From: Sediminimonas qiaohouensis DSM 21189
Lineage (GTDB): Bacteria; Pseudomonadota; Alphaproteobacteria; Rhodobacterales; Rhodobacteraceae
DNA: 64,000 bases
Assembly (NCBI RefSeq): GCF_000423645.1
Contig: NZ_AUIJ01000003.1
Location: forward strand, 62,001-126,000
Direction: 5' to 3'
Shown here: positions 44,033 through 52,318 of the stretch, one piece after another
Numbering within the stretch: position 1 is the stretch's first letter
How the letters are laid out: each line of letters starts with the position of its first letter
Program-made: the position numbers and the translations under genes
Notes under the pieces: model-generated
Database searches by the model: none
Told to the model about the DNA's origin: nothing
What the model saw: the letters and a program-made list of their open reading frames with translations, nothing else

Positions 44033-45709
44033 ATGGACCCCCGCAGGATCTCAGACGCGCTTGCCGTCGCCCCACAGATTGCCCCCGATGACGTTGCCGA
44101 TCTGGCCGCGCAGGGCTATCGCGCGATCATCTGCAACCGCCCCGACGGCGAAGGTTCGGATCAGCCAGCGTATAGCGAGATTGCCGCCGCGGCGGAAAAG
44201 GCCGGCATCGATGCGCGCTACCTGCCCGTTGTCTCTGGCAAGGTGTCGGATGACGATGCCGCCGCTTTCGGCGCCGCGCTGCGCGATCTGCCCGGTCCGG
44301 TGCTGGCCTATTGCCGCACTGGCACCCGCTCGGCCACTCTATGGTCCCTGTCTGCCGCGGCCAGCCGCCCCGTGCCCGAAATCCTGTCTGCGGCGCAGGC
44401 CGCTGGCTATGACATGGCCGGCGTCGCCCGCCGCATCGCCAATGGCGGCAAGACGCCCACCGACACCGGCGATGCGCGCTTTGACGTGGTGATCGTCGGC
44501 GGCGGCGCAGCAGGTATCGCCGTCGCCTCCAGCCTGCGCGCGCGCAAGCCCGACCTGGATATCGCCATTCTGGACCCGGCCGATGTGCACTATTACCAAC
44601 CCGGCTGGACAATGGTGGGCGGCGGCGTGTTCGACCCGCAAACCACCGCCAAAACGATGGGGAGCCTGATCCCCAAGGGTGTCCACTGGATCAAGTCCGC
44701 CGTCGCCGCGTTCGAGCCGGACAACAGCGCTGTCATCCTCGATGGCTGCCGCGTCGTGAAATACGACCGCCTGATCGTCTGCCCGGGGCTCAAGCTGGAT
44801 TGGCACGCCGTTGACGGGCTGGTTGAGACGCTGGGCCGCAATGGCGTGACCAGCAACTACCGCTATGATCTGGCCCCCTATACGTGGGAACTGGTCAAGG
44901 GCCTGAAAAAGGGCCGCGCCCTGTTCACGCAACCGCCGATGCCGATCAAATGCGCCGGCGCCCCGCAAAAGGCGATGTACCTGTCGGGCGACCACTGGTT
45001 CCGCGAGGGCGTGTTGAGCGATATCGACATCCATTTCATGAACGCCGGCGGCGTGTTGTTCGGGGTCAAGGACTACGTGCCCGCGCTTGAGCAATACATC
45101 GCGAAATACGGCGCGCAGCTTGATTTCTTCCACAACCTCGTCGCCGTGGACGGCCCGGCGAAAACCGCGACATTCGAGGTGAAAAAACCGGGCACCGACC
45201 CAGAATCCGTCACGGTCGAATTCGACATGATGCACGTCACCCCTCCGCAATGTGCGCCCGATTTCATCCGCGTCTCGCCGCTGGCTGACGCCGCATCGGG
45301 ATGGGTGGACGTGGACCAATCCACGCTACGCCACGCGCGGTATGACAATATCTGGTCGCTGGGTGACGTGATGAACGCCCCCAACGCGAAAACCGCCGCC
45401 GCGGCCCGGATGCAAGCGCCGGTGGTGGCGGAAAACGTGGCCGACGACATCGACGGTAAATCCCCCACGGCGATCTACAACGGCTACGGCTCCTGCCCGC
45501 TGACGGTCGAGCGGGGCAAGATCGTGCTGGCCGAGTTTGGCTATGGCGGGGCGCTGCTGCCCAGCTTCCCCAAATGGGTGATCAACGGCACCAAACCGAC
45601 GCGCGCGGCGTGGTGGCTCAAGGAACAGCTCTTGCCGCCGGTTTACTGGAAGGCGATGCTGCGGGGCCGGGAATGGATGGCCAAACCCGAAAAGGTCTCT
45701 GCCCGCTAA
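44033..45709 (+). CDS. Fusion of DUF442 phosphatase-like domain and sulfide:quinone-reductase-like oxidoreductase
   Basis: 558 residues. Residues 1-110 form a TIGR01244/DUF442 domain with the Cys loop VLAYCRTGTRSATLWSL (a C-x5-R phosphatase or sulfur-transfer site). After a linker, VVIVGGGAAGIAVASSLRAR starts an FAD-dependent oxidoreductase of the SQR type, with YYQPGWTMVGGGVFDP, DRLIVCPGLKLDWHAVDGL, PPMPIKCAGAPQKAMYL, IWSLGDVMNAPNAKTAAAAR and KIVLAEFGYGGAL. The Cys in IKCAGAP and in YGSCPLTV are candidate redox residues. Such fusions oxidise sulfide at the membrane; sulfide is an inferred substrate. ATG 44033 is six bases after GAGAGG. A SulP transporter follows. Confidence 0.85.
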   Translation: MDPRRISDALAVAPQIAPDDVADLAAQGYRAIICNRPDGEGSDQPAYSEIAAAAEKAGIDARYLPVVSGKVSDDDAAAFGAALRDLPGPVLAYCRTGTRSATLWSLSAAASRPVPEILSAAQAAGYDMAGVARRIANGGKTPTDTGDARFDVVIVGGGAAGIAVASSLRARKPDLDIAILDPADVHYYQPGWTMVGGGVFDPQTTAKTMGSLIPKGVHWIKSAVAAFEPDNSAVILDGCRVVKYDRLIVCPGLKLDWHAVDGLVETLGRNGVTSNYRYDLAPYTWELVKGLKKGRALFTQPPMPIKCAGAPQKAMYLSGDHWFREGVLSDIDIHFMNAGGVLFGVKDYVPALEQYIAKYGAQLDFFHNLVAVDGPAKTATFEVKKPGTDPESVTVEFDMMHVTPPQCAPDFIRVSPLADAASGWVDVDQSTLRHARYDNIWSLGDVMNAPNAKTAAAARMQAPVVAENVADDIDGKSPTAIYNGYGSCPLTVERGKIVLAEFGYGGALLPSFPKWVINGTKPTRAAWWLKEQLLPPVYWKAMLRGREWMAKPEKVSAR

Positions 45710-45760
45710 GCCCCCCGCGCGCCCGTTTCGCCCGCCCCGCCACACGCCAAGGACATGGAC

Positions 45761-47512
45761 ATGAAACCGCCCCTTCCCGGCCGTGCCCGCCTCGCGCGTC
45801 ACCTGCCGATCCTGCAATGGACCCAAGGCTATGATCGCGACACCCTGACATCGGATGCCATTGCCGCGGTGATCGTGACGATCATGCTGATCCCGCAATC
45901 GCTGGCTTATGCGCTGCTGGCGGGTCTGCCGGCGGAAATGGGGCTTTATGCGTCGATCCTGCCGCTGGTGGCCTATGCCGTGTTCGGCACCAGCCGCGCG
46001 CTGGCGGTGGGGCCGGTGGCGGTGGTGTCGCTGATGACGGCGGCGGCGGTGGGCAACCTGGGCTTGACCGACCCGGCGCAGATCGCCGTGGCGGCGGGCA
46101 CGCTGGCGCTGATTTCGGGGCTGATCCTGACGGTGCTGGGGCTGCTGCGCCTCGGGTTCGTCGCGAATTTCCTCAGCCACCCGGTGATCGCCGGGTTCAT
46201 CACCGCGTCGGGGGTCCTGATTGCGACCAGCCAGCTCAAGCATATCCTCGGGGTCGAGGCGCATGGCCATTCCCTGCCGACGCTGCTTGGCTCGCTGCTG
46301 GAAAACCTCGCCGCGATGAACCCGATCACCGCCGTGATCGGTGTCGCGGCCACCGCGTTCCTGTTCTGGGTGCGCAAGGGGCTCAAGCCGCTGTTGCTGC
46401 GCTCGGGCTTCGGTGCGCGTAGCGCCGATATCCTGACCAAGGCCGGCCCGGTCGGTGCGGTCGCGGTAACCACGTTGGCGGTCTGGGTGCTGGGCCTGAA
46501 CGGGTACGGCGTTGCCATTGTGGGCGAGGTGCCGATGGGCCTGCCGCCCCTGACCTTGCCCGCCTTTGACGCCGATCTGTGGTCGTCGCTGTTCGTGTCG
46601 GCGCTGCTGATCTCGATCATCGGGTTCGTCGAATCCGTGTCCGTTGCGCAAACGCTCGCCGCGAAGAAGCGCCAGCGGATCGTGCCCGATCAGGAACTGG
46701 TCGGCCTCGGCACCGCCAACATCGCGGCCAGCGTCACAGGCGGCTACCCCGTCACCGGCGGCTTTGCCCGCTCGGTCGTCAATTTCGACGCTGGCGCCGA
46801 AACGCCCGCCGCCGGGGCCTTTACCGCCATTGGTATCCTGCTGGCGGCGCTGCTGCTGACGCCGCTGCTTTATTTCCTGCCCAAGGCGACGCTGGCCGCG
46901 ACGATCATCGTTGCCGTACTTAGCCTGGTTGATTTTTCGATCCTGTCGCGCACCTGGCGCTATTCGCGGGTGGATTTCGCCGCCGTCGCCGCGACGATCG
47001 TGCTGACCCTCGGGTTCGGCGTGGAAACCGGCGTATCGGCGGGGGTGATCCTGTCGATCGGGTTGTTCCTCTACAAGACATCGCGCCCCCACGTGGCCGA
47101 GGTGGGCCTTGTCCCCGGCACGCAGCACTTCCGCAACATTCTGCGCCACAAGGTCGAAACCGACCCGACGCTGGTGACCCTGCGGATCGACGAAAGCCTC
47201 TATTTCGCCAATGCGCGGTTCCTTGAGGATTACGTCTATGACCGCGTCGCGCGCGACGAGCCGATCCGCAATGTCGTGCTGATGTGCTCGGCTGTGAACG
47301 AAATCGATATGTCCGCGCTGGAAAGCCTGGAAGAGATCAACCGCCGCCTGTCCGATATGGGCATTACCCTGCACCTGTCCGAGGTCAAGGGCCCCGTGAT
47401 GGACCGCCTCAAGCGTAGCCATTTCCTTGATGACATGACCGGGCAGGTGTTCCTGTCGCAATACGACGCACAACGCGCGCTTGGCTCACGGCACGGGGTG
47501 GAATCGGCCTGA
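45761..47512 (+). CDS. SulP-family anion transporter with STAS domain
   Basis: 583 residues. About twelve membrane helices with the SulP signature (IVTIMLIPQSLAYALLAGLP, GLYASILPLVAYAVFGTSRA, ASVTGGYPVTGGFARSVVNF) are followed by a STAS domain (about 450-565, NVVLMCSAVNEIDMSALESL). It would carry sulfate or related anions. It lies 50 bp after the SQR-like fusion, a pairing seen in sulfide-detoxification operons, so export of sulfite or sulfate is a reasonable guess. ATG 45761 is seven bases after AAGGA; the ATG at 45755 is too close. Confidence 0.9.
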   Translation: MKPPLPGRARLARHLPILQWTQGYDRDTLTSDAIAAVIVTIMLIPQSLAYALLAGLPAEMGLYASILPLVAYAVFGTSRALAVGPVAVVSLMTAAAVGNLGLTDPAQIAVAAGTLALISGLILTVLGLLRLGFVANFLSHPVIAGFITASGVLIATSQLKHILGVEAHGHSLPTLLGSLLENLAAMNPITAVIGVAATAFLFWVRKGLKPLLLRSGFGARSADILTKAGPVGAVAVTTLAVWVLGLNGYGVAIVGEVPMGLPPLTLPAFDADLWSSLFVSALLISIIGFVESVSVAQTLAAKKRQRIVPDQELVGLGTANIAASVTGGYPVTGGFARSVVNFDAGAETPAAGAFTAIGILLAALLLTPLLYFLPKATLAATIIVAVLSLVDFSILSRTWRYSRVDFAAVAATIVLTLGFGVETGVSAGVILSIGLFLYKTSRPHVAEVGLVPGTQHFRNILRHKVETDPTLVTLRIDESLYFANARFLEDYVYDRVARDEPIRNVVLMCSAVNEIDMSALESLEEINRRLSDMGITLHLSEVKGPVMDRLKRSHFLDDMTGQVFLSQYDAQRALGSRHGVESA

Positions 47513-47548
47513 TTGACCGGCCCGCGCCACCCGCGTAGGACATGGCGC

Positions 47549-48283
47549 ATGTCAGATGTGGTATGGATCGGGATCGAAGAGGGGCCGCAGACCGCCCAAG
47601 GCTGGGCCTTTGACGGGGCGGGGCAGGTGGCCGCATCGGCGCATGGCGACAGTGCCGCGCAGGTGCAGGCGCATCTGGGCGACGCCGGCGCACTGATCGT
47701 CAGTGATCGCGCCGCCACGCCCGCGCGCCCCGTGCCCGCCGCCATCCTGCCCCAGGCCGGCGCGCCCTCGCCACTATCGCAAGATGCGCCGCCTGGCCTG
47801 CTGCCCGCCACCGCCTGCCTGCGCCTGTCCGGCACCTTGGCGCAGCGGCCCAACTGGGACGGTGTGGCGCTATTGCCGGACGCCGACAAAACGCAATGGA
47901 CGCATGTCAGCGCCGGCGAGGTTGTCAGCTTCGCCAGCTTCCTGACCCCGCGCCTGTCCCGGCTTCTGGGTGGTGATGGTGGTGCCGATGCGCAGGCCCT
48001 TGGCGATACCATGGCCCGCCCCGAGCGACTGGCCGCGCACCTGGCGCAGGCCGATCTTGGCGGCAATGTCGCGGCCATACTGGGCCACCTGATCGGCGCG
48101 GAGCTAGCCGCCGCGCGCCCCTATTGGCTGGGTCAGCAGATCATCCTGATCGGGGATGACCCGTTGGCCGAGGCGTATTCAGATGCCCTGTCTGCCCAAG
48201 GTGCGCGGCCCGAGCGCCTGAGCGCCGCCGATGCGGCACAGGCCGGGTTGGCCGCGCTGCACCGCCGCGCATCTCACCAATAA
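47549..48283 (+). CDS. 2-dehydro-3-deoxygalactonokinase-like protein, divergent
   Basis: 244 residues, shorter than the roughly 290-310 of DgoK. The C-terminal two-thirds align by eye with the family: LPDADKTQWTHVSAGEVVSF (the ThsKW region), ILGHLIGAELAAARPYW and IILIGDDPLAEAYSDALSAQ. The N-terminal ATP-binding D-W-G-T-S motif is replaced by VVWIGIEEGPQTAQGWAF, so kinase activity is doubtful. No KDPGal aldolase is adjacent. It follows the SulP gene after about 36 bp. It could be a repurposed homologue. Confidence 0.6.
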   Translation: MSDVVWIGIEEGPQTAQGWAFDGAGQVAASAHGDSAAQVQAHLGDAGALIVSDRAATPARPVPAAILPQAGAPSPLSQDAPPGLLPATACLRLSGTLAQRPNWDGVALLPDADKTQWTHVSAGEVVSFASFLTPRLSRLLGGDGGADAQALGDTMARPERLAAHLAQADLGGNVAAILGHLIGAELAAARPYWLGQQIILIGDDPLAEAYSDALSAQGARPERLSAADAAQAGLAALHRRASHQ

Positions 48284-48312
48284 AAACGGCGCGCCCGCAT
48301 CGCAGGCGCGCC
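48281..48312 (-). terminator. Intrinsic terminator for the OmpA lipoprotein gene
   Basis: GGCGCGCC (48288-48295 and 48305-48312) form an 8-bp stem over a 9-base loop. On the minus strand a run of five T follows (48286-48282). It also lies just after the DgoK-like stop on the other strand. Confidence 0.8.
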
Positions 48313-48329
48313 ACATGGCTTGGCTGCGA

Positions 48330-48992
48330 TCACGACCCCTGCGGCAGGATCACGATCTCGACGCGGCGGTTCTGCGCGCGGCCTTCCGGCGTCAGGTTCG
48401 ACGCGATCGGCTGATCCTCGCCGCGTCCGACGCTCGTGATTCGGCTGGCGCTGACACCGTACGTGATAAGCAGGCTCGACACCGCGCCTGCGCGGCGCTG
48501 CGACAGATCCAGGTTATACGCGGCGCTGCCGGTGTTGTCGGTATGGCCAAGCACCTGAACCCTGGATTGCGGGTAATTGTTAAGGCTACGCGCGACCGCG
48601 CGCAGATCGTCGCGCAGGACCGCGCTCACCTCGGCGCTGTCGGTGGCGAACAGGATATCCTGCGGCATCGTCACAATCAGGCGGTCGCCGGTGTTGCGCA
48701 CCGTTGCCTCGCTGCCCAACTGGTTGCGCAGCTCGGCCTCCTGCTTGTCAAGGTTATACCCGATCCCGGCACCGACACCCGCGCCAATAGCGCCGCCCAC
48801 AAGTGCGCCCTTTGTCTTGTCGTCACTGGTCAATGCGCCGGTGGCGGCCCCCAAAAGCCCACCAAGAAACGCCCCTTGCTGCGTCTTGTCGCCGGGCCGG
48901 CCCGAATAGGGGTCTGCCGGATCGGTACAAGCGGTCGCTGTCAAAAGGGATGCACCTGCCAGCAGCAGGACGGATTTACTTGCAAAAGTCAT
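48330..48992 (-). CDS. OmpA-family outer-membrane lipoprotein
   Basis: 220 residues. A lipoprotein signal (SVLLLAGASLLTATAC) gives the lipidated Cys at about residue 22. A Gly-rich segment (QGAFLGGLLGAATGALTSDD and VGGAIGAGVGAGIGYNLDKQ, glycine-zipper like) precedes an OmpA peptidoglycan-binding domain: DILFATDSAEVS, VQVLGHTDNTGSAAYNLDLS, QRRAGAVSSLLI, GRGEDQPIASN and GRAQNRRVEIVILP. It anchors outer membrane to cell wall, as YiaD-type proteins do. It ends at a strong terminator. Confidence 0.93.
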   Translation of the reverse strand: MTFASKSVLLLAGASLLTATACTDPADPYSGRPGDKTQQGAFLGGLLGAATGALTSDDKTKGALVGGAIGAGVGAGIGYNLDKQEAELRNQLGSEATVRNTGDRLIVTMPQDILFATDSAEVSAVLRDDLRAVARSLNNYPQSRVQVLGHTDNTGSAAYNLDLSQRRAGAVSSLLITYGVSASRITSVGRGEDQPIASNLTPEGRAQNRRVEIVILPQGS

Positions 48993-49322
48993 TCTGGTCG
49001 CCTCGTGTCAGGTTCCTGTTTCCAGACCGTTATATATGGCACGCGCCCCTGACCCAAGATGAAACCCGACTTTTGTCGGCGGCAAACCGCGCACCATACG
49101 TATTTTGCCCCCGGATCGCCTGCGATCCGGTCCGCGCCCGACCCCGCCCCCGTCAAACCACAGGTTTGCCTTCGGCAAAACGGCGGGCGCAAATTGGGTC
49201 AACGTCACGACAAGTTGCAGCGCTGGTGTTTTGCGTAAACCTTGCACCAAGCCTTGCCGCGCCCACCCTCGGGGTCGGGCGCGAACCTGGCGGTGTGCCC
49301 TTCTCAATCCATAGCACGAGGA
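48993..49322. other. Gene-free region with hairpins
   Basis: 330 bp without a credible gene. It holds the palindrome CCGGATCGCCTGCGATCCGG (49111-49130) and a hairpin TTTGCC-TTC-GGCAAA (49165-49179). On the minus strand the second stem is not followed by a T-run. Either may end the Ada-like gene transcript. Confidence 0.4.
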
Positions 49323-50177
49323 TCACGCCGCATCGTCCCCGGCATCGGCCCGCGCGCCCTCATACGCCAGCATCGCGCGTTTCACCGGCAGCCCCCAGTG
49401 ATACCCGCCCAAGCCCCCGGACTTGCGCAGCGCCCTATGGCACGGGATCAGCCAGCTAACCGGGTTGCGCCCCACCGCCGTTCCCACGGCGCGCACCGCG
49501 CGCGGGTTGCCGATGGCGCTTGCGATTTCGCCATAGGTGGTCACATGCCCCGTCGGCACCCTGAGCAGCGCCTCCCACACCTTGATCTGAAACGGCGCCC
49601 CGATCAGGTGCAGCCGCGCCGCGCCGCCCCCGCCAAAGGCCGCATCGACCCAATCGCGTAGGGCATCCGCGTCCTCGACAAACCGCGCCTCGGGCCAACG
49701 GCCGCTCATGTCCTGCCATGCTGCTTGCTCGCCCACCTCGCCGGTAAAGGCCATGCCGCACAGGCCCTTCTCGGTGCCCATTGCCAAGACTTCGCCAAAT
49801 GGGCTTTGGAACATGCCGTACCGGATCGTCAGGCCCGCGCCGCGCCGTGCATAGGCGCCGGGGCTCATTGCCTCCCACCGCAGGAACAGATCATGCAACC
49901 GCCCGCCCCCCGACAGGCCGGCGCCCTGCGCCGCCTCCAACGTGCTGCACCGCGCCCTGAGCAGGTGCCGCGCGTGATCCAGCGTCAGGTATTGCTGATA
50001 CCGCTTGGGCGACACGCCCACCCACGCCGTGAACAGGCGCTGGAAATGCGCCGCGCTCATCCCCATCCGCTCGGCCAGTTGATCCAGCGTCAAGGGCGCG
50101 TCGGCGGCGTCGATCTCGGCAATTGCGCGGCGCATCACGTGGTAGTGGTAGGTATCGCTCTGGTCGGTGTCGGTCAT
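49323..50177 (-). CDS. ada: AraC-HTH / methylated-DNA-protein cysteine methyltransferase
   Basis: 284 residues. An AraC-type helix-turn-helix pair (about 15-110: LTLDQLAERMGMSAAHFQRLF, TAWVGVSPKRYQQYL) is followed by an O6-methylguanine methyltransferase domain with FQIKVWEALLRVPTGHVTTY, NPVSWLIPCHRAL (acceptor Cys) and GYHWGLPVKRAML. The N-terminal zinc/methylphosphotriester domain of E. coli Ada is absent, so it likely repairs O6-methylguanine and may regulate genes only in part. The Met at 50177 is five bases after GAGG; 50180 is the alternative. Divergent from nth. Confidence 0.9.
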   Translation of the reverse strand: MTDTDQSDTYHYHVMRRAIAEIDAADAPLTLDQLAERMGMSAAHFQRLFTAWVGVSPKRYQQYLTLDHARHLLRARCSTLEAAQGAGLSGGGRLHDLFLRWEAMSPGAYARRGAGLTIRYGMFQSPFGEVLAMGTEKGLCGMAFTGEVGEQAAWQDMSGRWPEARFVEDADALRDWVDAAFGGGGAARLHLIGAPFQIKVWEALLRVPTGHVTTYGEIASAIGNPRAVRAVGTAVGRNPVSWLIPCHRALRKSGGLGGYHWGLPVKRAMLAYEGARADAGDDAA

Positions 50178-50301
50178 CATCGCCTCATCCTCTTGCCCGC
50201 ACAATAGCGCGCATCGCCCCCACGCCGCGACCCGGAACTTGCGCTTTCGCCGCAGGTGCTTTCGCTTGCCCCCGCCCGCGCGTGCGGGCATAGAAAGCAC
50301 C

Positions 50302-50946
50302 ATGGCCAAGCAACTGGATTACCACGCGATACGCGAGATTTTTACCCGCTTCCACGCGGCCGAGCCCGAGCCGCGCGGCGAGCTTGAGCATGTCAACGCC
50401 TTCACCCTTGTCGTTGCCGTCGCGCTTAGCGCGCAAGCCACCGATGCGGGCGTGAATCGCGCCACGCGCGCCCTGTTTCAGGTGGCCGATACCCCCGAAA
50501 AGATGCTGGAGCTGGGCGAGGAGGGGCTGATCGAGTACATCAAGACGATCGGCCTTTACCGCAACAAGGCGAAAAACGTCATCAAGCTCAGCCGCATCCT
50601 GGTCGATGATTACGGTGGCGAGGTGCCCAACTCCCGCGCTGCGCTGCAATCGCTGCCCGGTGTCGGGCGCAAGACGGCCAACGTGGTGCTGAACATGTGG
50701 TGGGGCATGCCCGCGCAGGCGGTTGATACCCATATCTTTCGCTTCGGCAACCGCTCGGGCGTGTGCCCGGGCAAGGATGTCATCGCCGTTGAGCGCGCCA
50801 TCGAAGACAACATTCCCGCCGATTTCCAGCGCCACGCGCATCACTGGATGATCCTGCATGGTCGCTATACCTGCGTCGCCCGCAAGCCGAAATGCAGCGC
50901 CTGCCTGATCCGCGATCTCTGCTTATACGAGGACAAAACACCATGA
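50302..50946 (+). CDS. nth: Endonuclease III
   Basis: 214 residues. DNA glycosylase/AP lyase for oxidised pyrimidines. The helix-hairpin-helix LPGVGRKTANVVLNMWWG with the catalytic Lys, the VDTHIFRFGNRSG Asp region and the C-terminal 4Fe-4S cluster (CVARKPKCSACLIRDLC) are intact. The start at 50302 follows AAAGCACC. It overlaps the next gene by four bases (ATGA). Confidence 0.95.
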   Translation: MAKQLDYHAIREIFTRFHAAEPEPRGELEHVNAFTLVVAVALSAQATDAGVNRATRALFQVADTPEKMLELGEEGLIEYIKTIGLYRNKAKNVIKLSRILVDDYGGEVPNSRAALQSLPGVGRKTANVVLNMWWGMPAQAVDTHIFRFGNRSGVCPGKDVIAVERAIEDNIPADFQRHAHHWMILHGRYTCVARKPKCSACLIRDLCLYEDKTP

Positions 50947-51935
50947 CCAAATACCAGGTTGTCGGCATCGGTAACGCCATCGTCGATGTCATCTGCCCGT
51001 CCGATGACGCGTTTCTGGATCGCATGGGCATCCAGAAGGGCGTCATGCAACTGATCGAGCGCGAGCGCGGCGAGCTACTTTATGACGCGATGCAAAGCCA
51101 CACCCGCCGCCCCGGCGGATCGGTCGCCAACACGCTTGCGGGGCTGGGCAACCTCGGGCTTGGCACCGCGTTCATCGGCCGGGTGCGCGCCGATGCCCTG
51201 GGCCGCTTCTATGCCGATGAAATGGCCAATGGAGGCACCGATTTCGTCAATCCCCCGGTGCCGGTGAAAAAGGCCGATCACCCCACCTCGCGCAGCATGA
51301 TCTTCGTCTCGCCCGATGGCGAGCGCTCGATGAACACCTACCTTGGCATCTCGGCCGACCTGGGCCCCGACGATGTCCCCGACGAGGTGGCCGGCGCGGC
51401 CGAAATACTGTTTCTCGAAGGGTACCTTTACGACAAGCCCCGCGGCAAACAGGCGTTCGAGGCCGCCGCACGCGCCTGCCGCAAGGGCGGCGGCAAGGCC
51501 GGCATCGCGCTTAGCGATCCGTTCTGCGTCGATCGTCACCGCGCCGATTTCCGCAAGCTGCTGCAAGAGCTGGACTACGTCATCGGCAACGAACACGAAT
51601 GGCGCGCGCTTTTTGAAACCGACGACCTCGGCACCGCGCTGGAAACCGCCGCTAATGAGAGCGGGCTGATCGTCTGCACCCGCTCGGGGCATGACGTGGT
51701 GCTGGCGCAGGGCGACGAGACCGTGACCGTCCCGGTGCAAGAGGTTACCCCCGTCGATGCCACCGGCGCGGGCGATCAGTTTGCCGCCGGGTTCCTCTTT
51801 GGCATGGCCAACGGCCAGTCGCTTGAGGTGTCGGGCCGCATGGGCTGCGTCGCCGCGTCCGAGGTGATCGGCCACTACGGCGCCCGCCCCGAGGCCGACC
51901 TAAAGGCGTTGTTCGCCCAGAACGGATTGATCTGA
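50943..51935 (+). CDS. PfkB-family sugar kinase, probable adenosine kinase
   Basis: 330 residues. PfkB-type ribokinase fold: VGIGNAIVDVICPSDDAFLD at the N-terminus, GGSVANTLAGLGNLGLGTAF, and the catalytic PVQEVTPVDATGAGDQFAAG with DTGAGD-like anion hole and Asp. The motif set and gene partner resemble alphaproteobacterial adenosine kinases, which phosphorylate adenosine to AMP. Another nucleoside or sugar as substrate remains possible. Translationally coupled to nth. Confidence 0.82.
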   Translation: MTKYQVVGIGNAIVDVICPSDDAFLDRMGIQKGVMQLIERERGELLYDAMQSHTRRPGGSVANTLAGLGNLGLGTAFIGRVRADALGRFYADEMANGGTDFVNPPVPVKKADHPTSRSMIFVSPDGERSMNTYLGISADLGPDDVPDEVAGAAEILFLEGYLYDKPRGKQAFEAAARACRKGGGKAGIALSDPFCVDRHRADFRKLLQELDYVIGNEHEWRALFETDDLGTALETAANESGLIVCTRSGHDVVLAQGDETVTVPVQEVTPVDATGAGDQFAAGFLFGMANGQSLEVSGRMGCVAASEVIGHYGARPEADLKALFAQNGLI

Positions 51936-52165
51936 AGGCCGGGGTGATGCGCGTGGCAAACTGGTTGCGCCATGGCGTCTACCGTAGATCGTGTTTCCGT
52001 CTGATGTGGGTTGCAGGTGGAGCCGCTCCGCAATGTGGAATGAAAAACGCATCTATTCAAAGCGCAACAAAGGGTAGTGCCCGACCGCGGGTGGGCGTTT
52101 GAAAGGGGTGAGCGAGGCACTTTATCGTGCAGCCACATCGAACGATCTTTCGGTATTGTGACGTT

Positions 52166-52199
52166 GAAAAAGCGCCCGCCCTGGGGGCGGTCGGGCGCT
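52166..52199 (-). terminator. Intrinsic terminator on the minus strand without an upstream gene
   Basis: AGCGCCCG (52171-52178) pairs with CGGGCGCT (52192-52199) over a 13-base loop. On the minus strand TTTTT follows. No minus-strand protein gene ends here, so it might close a small RNA. Confidence 0.6.
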
Positions 52200-52272
52200 G
52201 CCCGGCGGCGCGTGCGACGCCTTTATTCCGGGCAATCCGGCCCACACCCCACCTGAAAACACCACGCACACC

Positions 52273-52304
52273 ATCAGACCAGATTGCCCTCCCGCTAGGT
52301 CCAG
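52273..52304 (-). promoter_or_regulatory. Tandem TauR-type operator
   Basis: On the minus strand CTGGACCTAG (52304-52295) and CTGGTCTGAT (52282-52273) are direct repeats 22 bases apart. They resemble the CTGGACYTAA repeats I recall as TauR sites in Rhodobacter. They lie just upstream of a TATAAC and the regulator's ATG, so autoregulation is likely. Confidence 0.55.
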
Positions 52305-52318
52305 TATAACCTGCGCGA

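Larger units (their letters stand above)
51936..52318. other. Regulatory region before the MocR gene
   Basis: 383 bp without a credible protein gene. It contains a minus-strand terminator (52166-52199), tandem candidate TauR boxes (52273-52304) and a TATAAC (52305-52310) close to the start of the regulator gene. Confidence 0.6.

Noticed and set aside
45326-47473. 715-residue minus-strand frame opposite the SulP gene
   Set aside because: His/Arg/Gln-rich nonsense composition; the plus strand encodes an intact SulP transporter.
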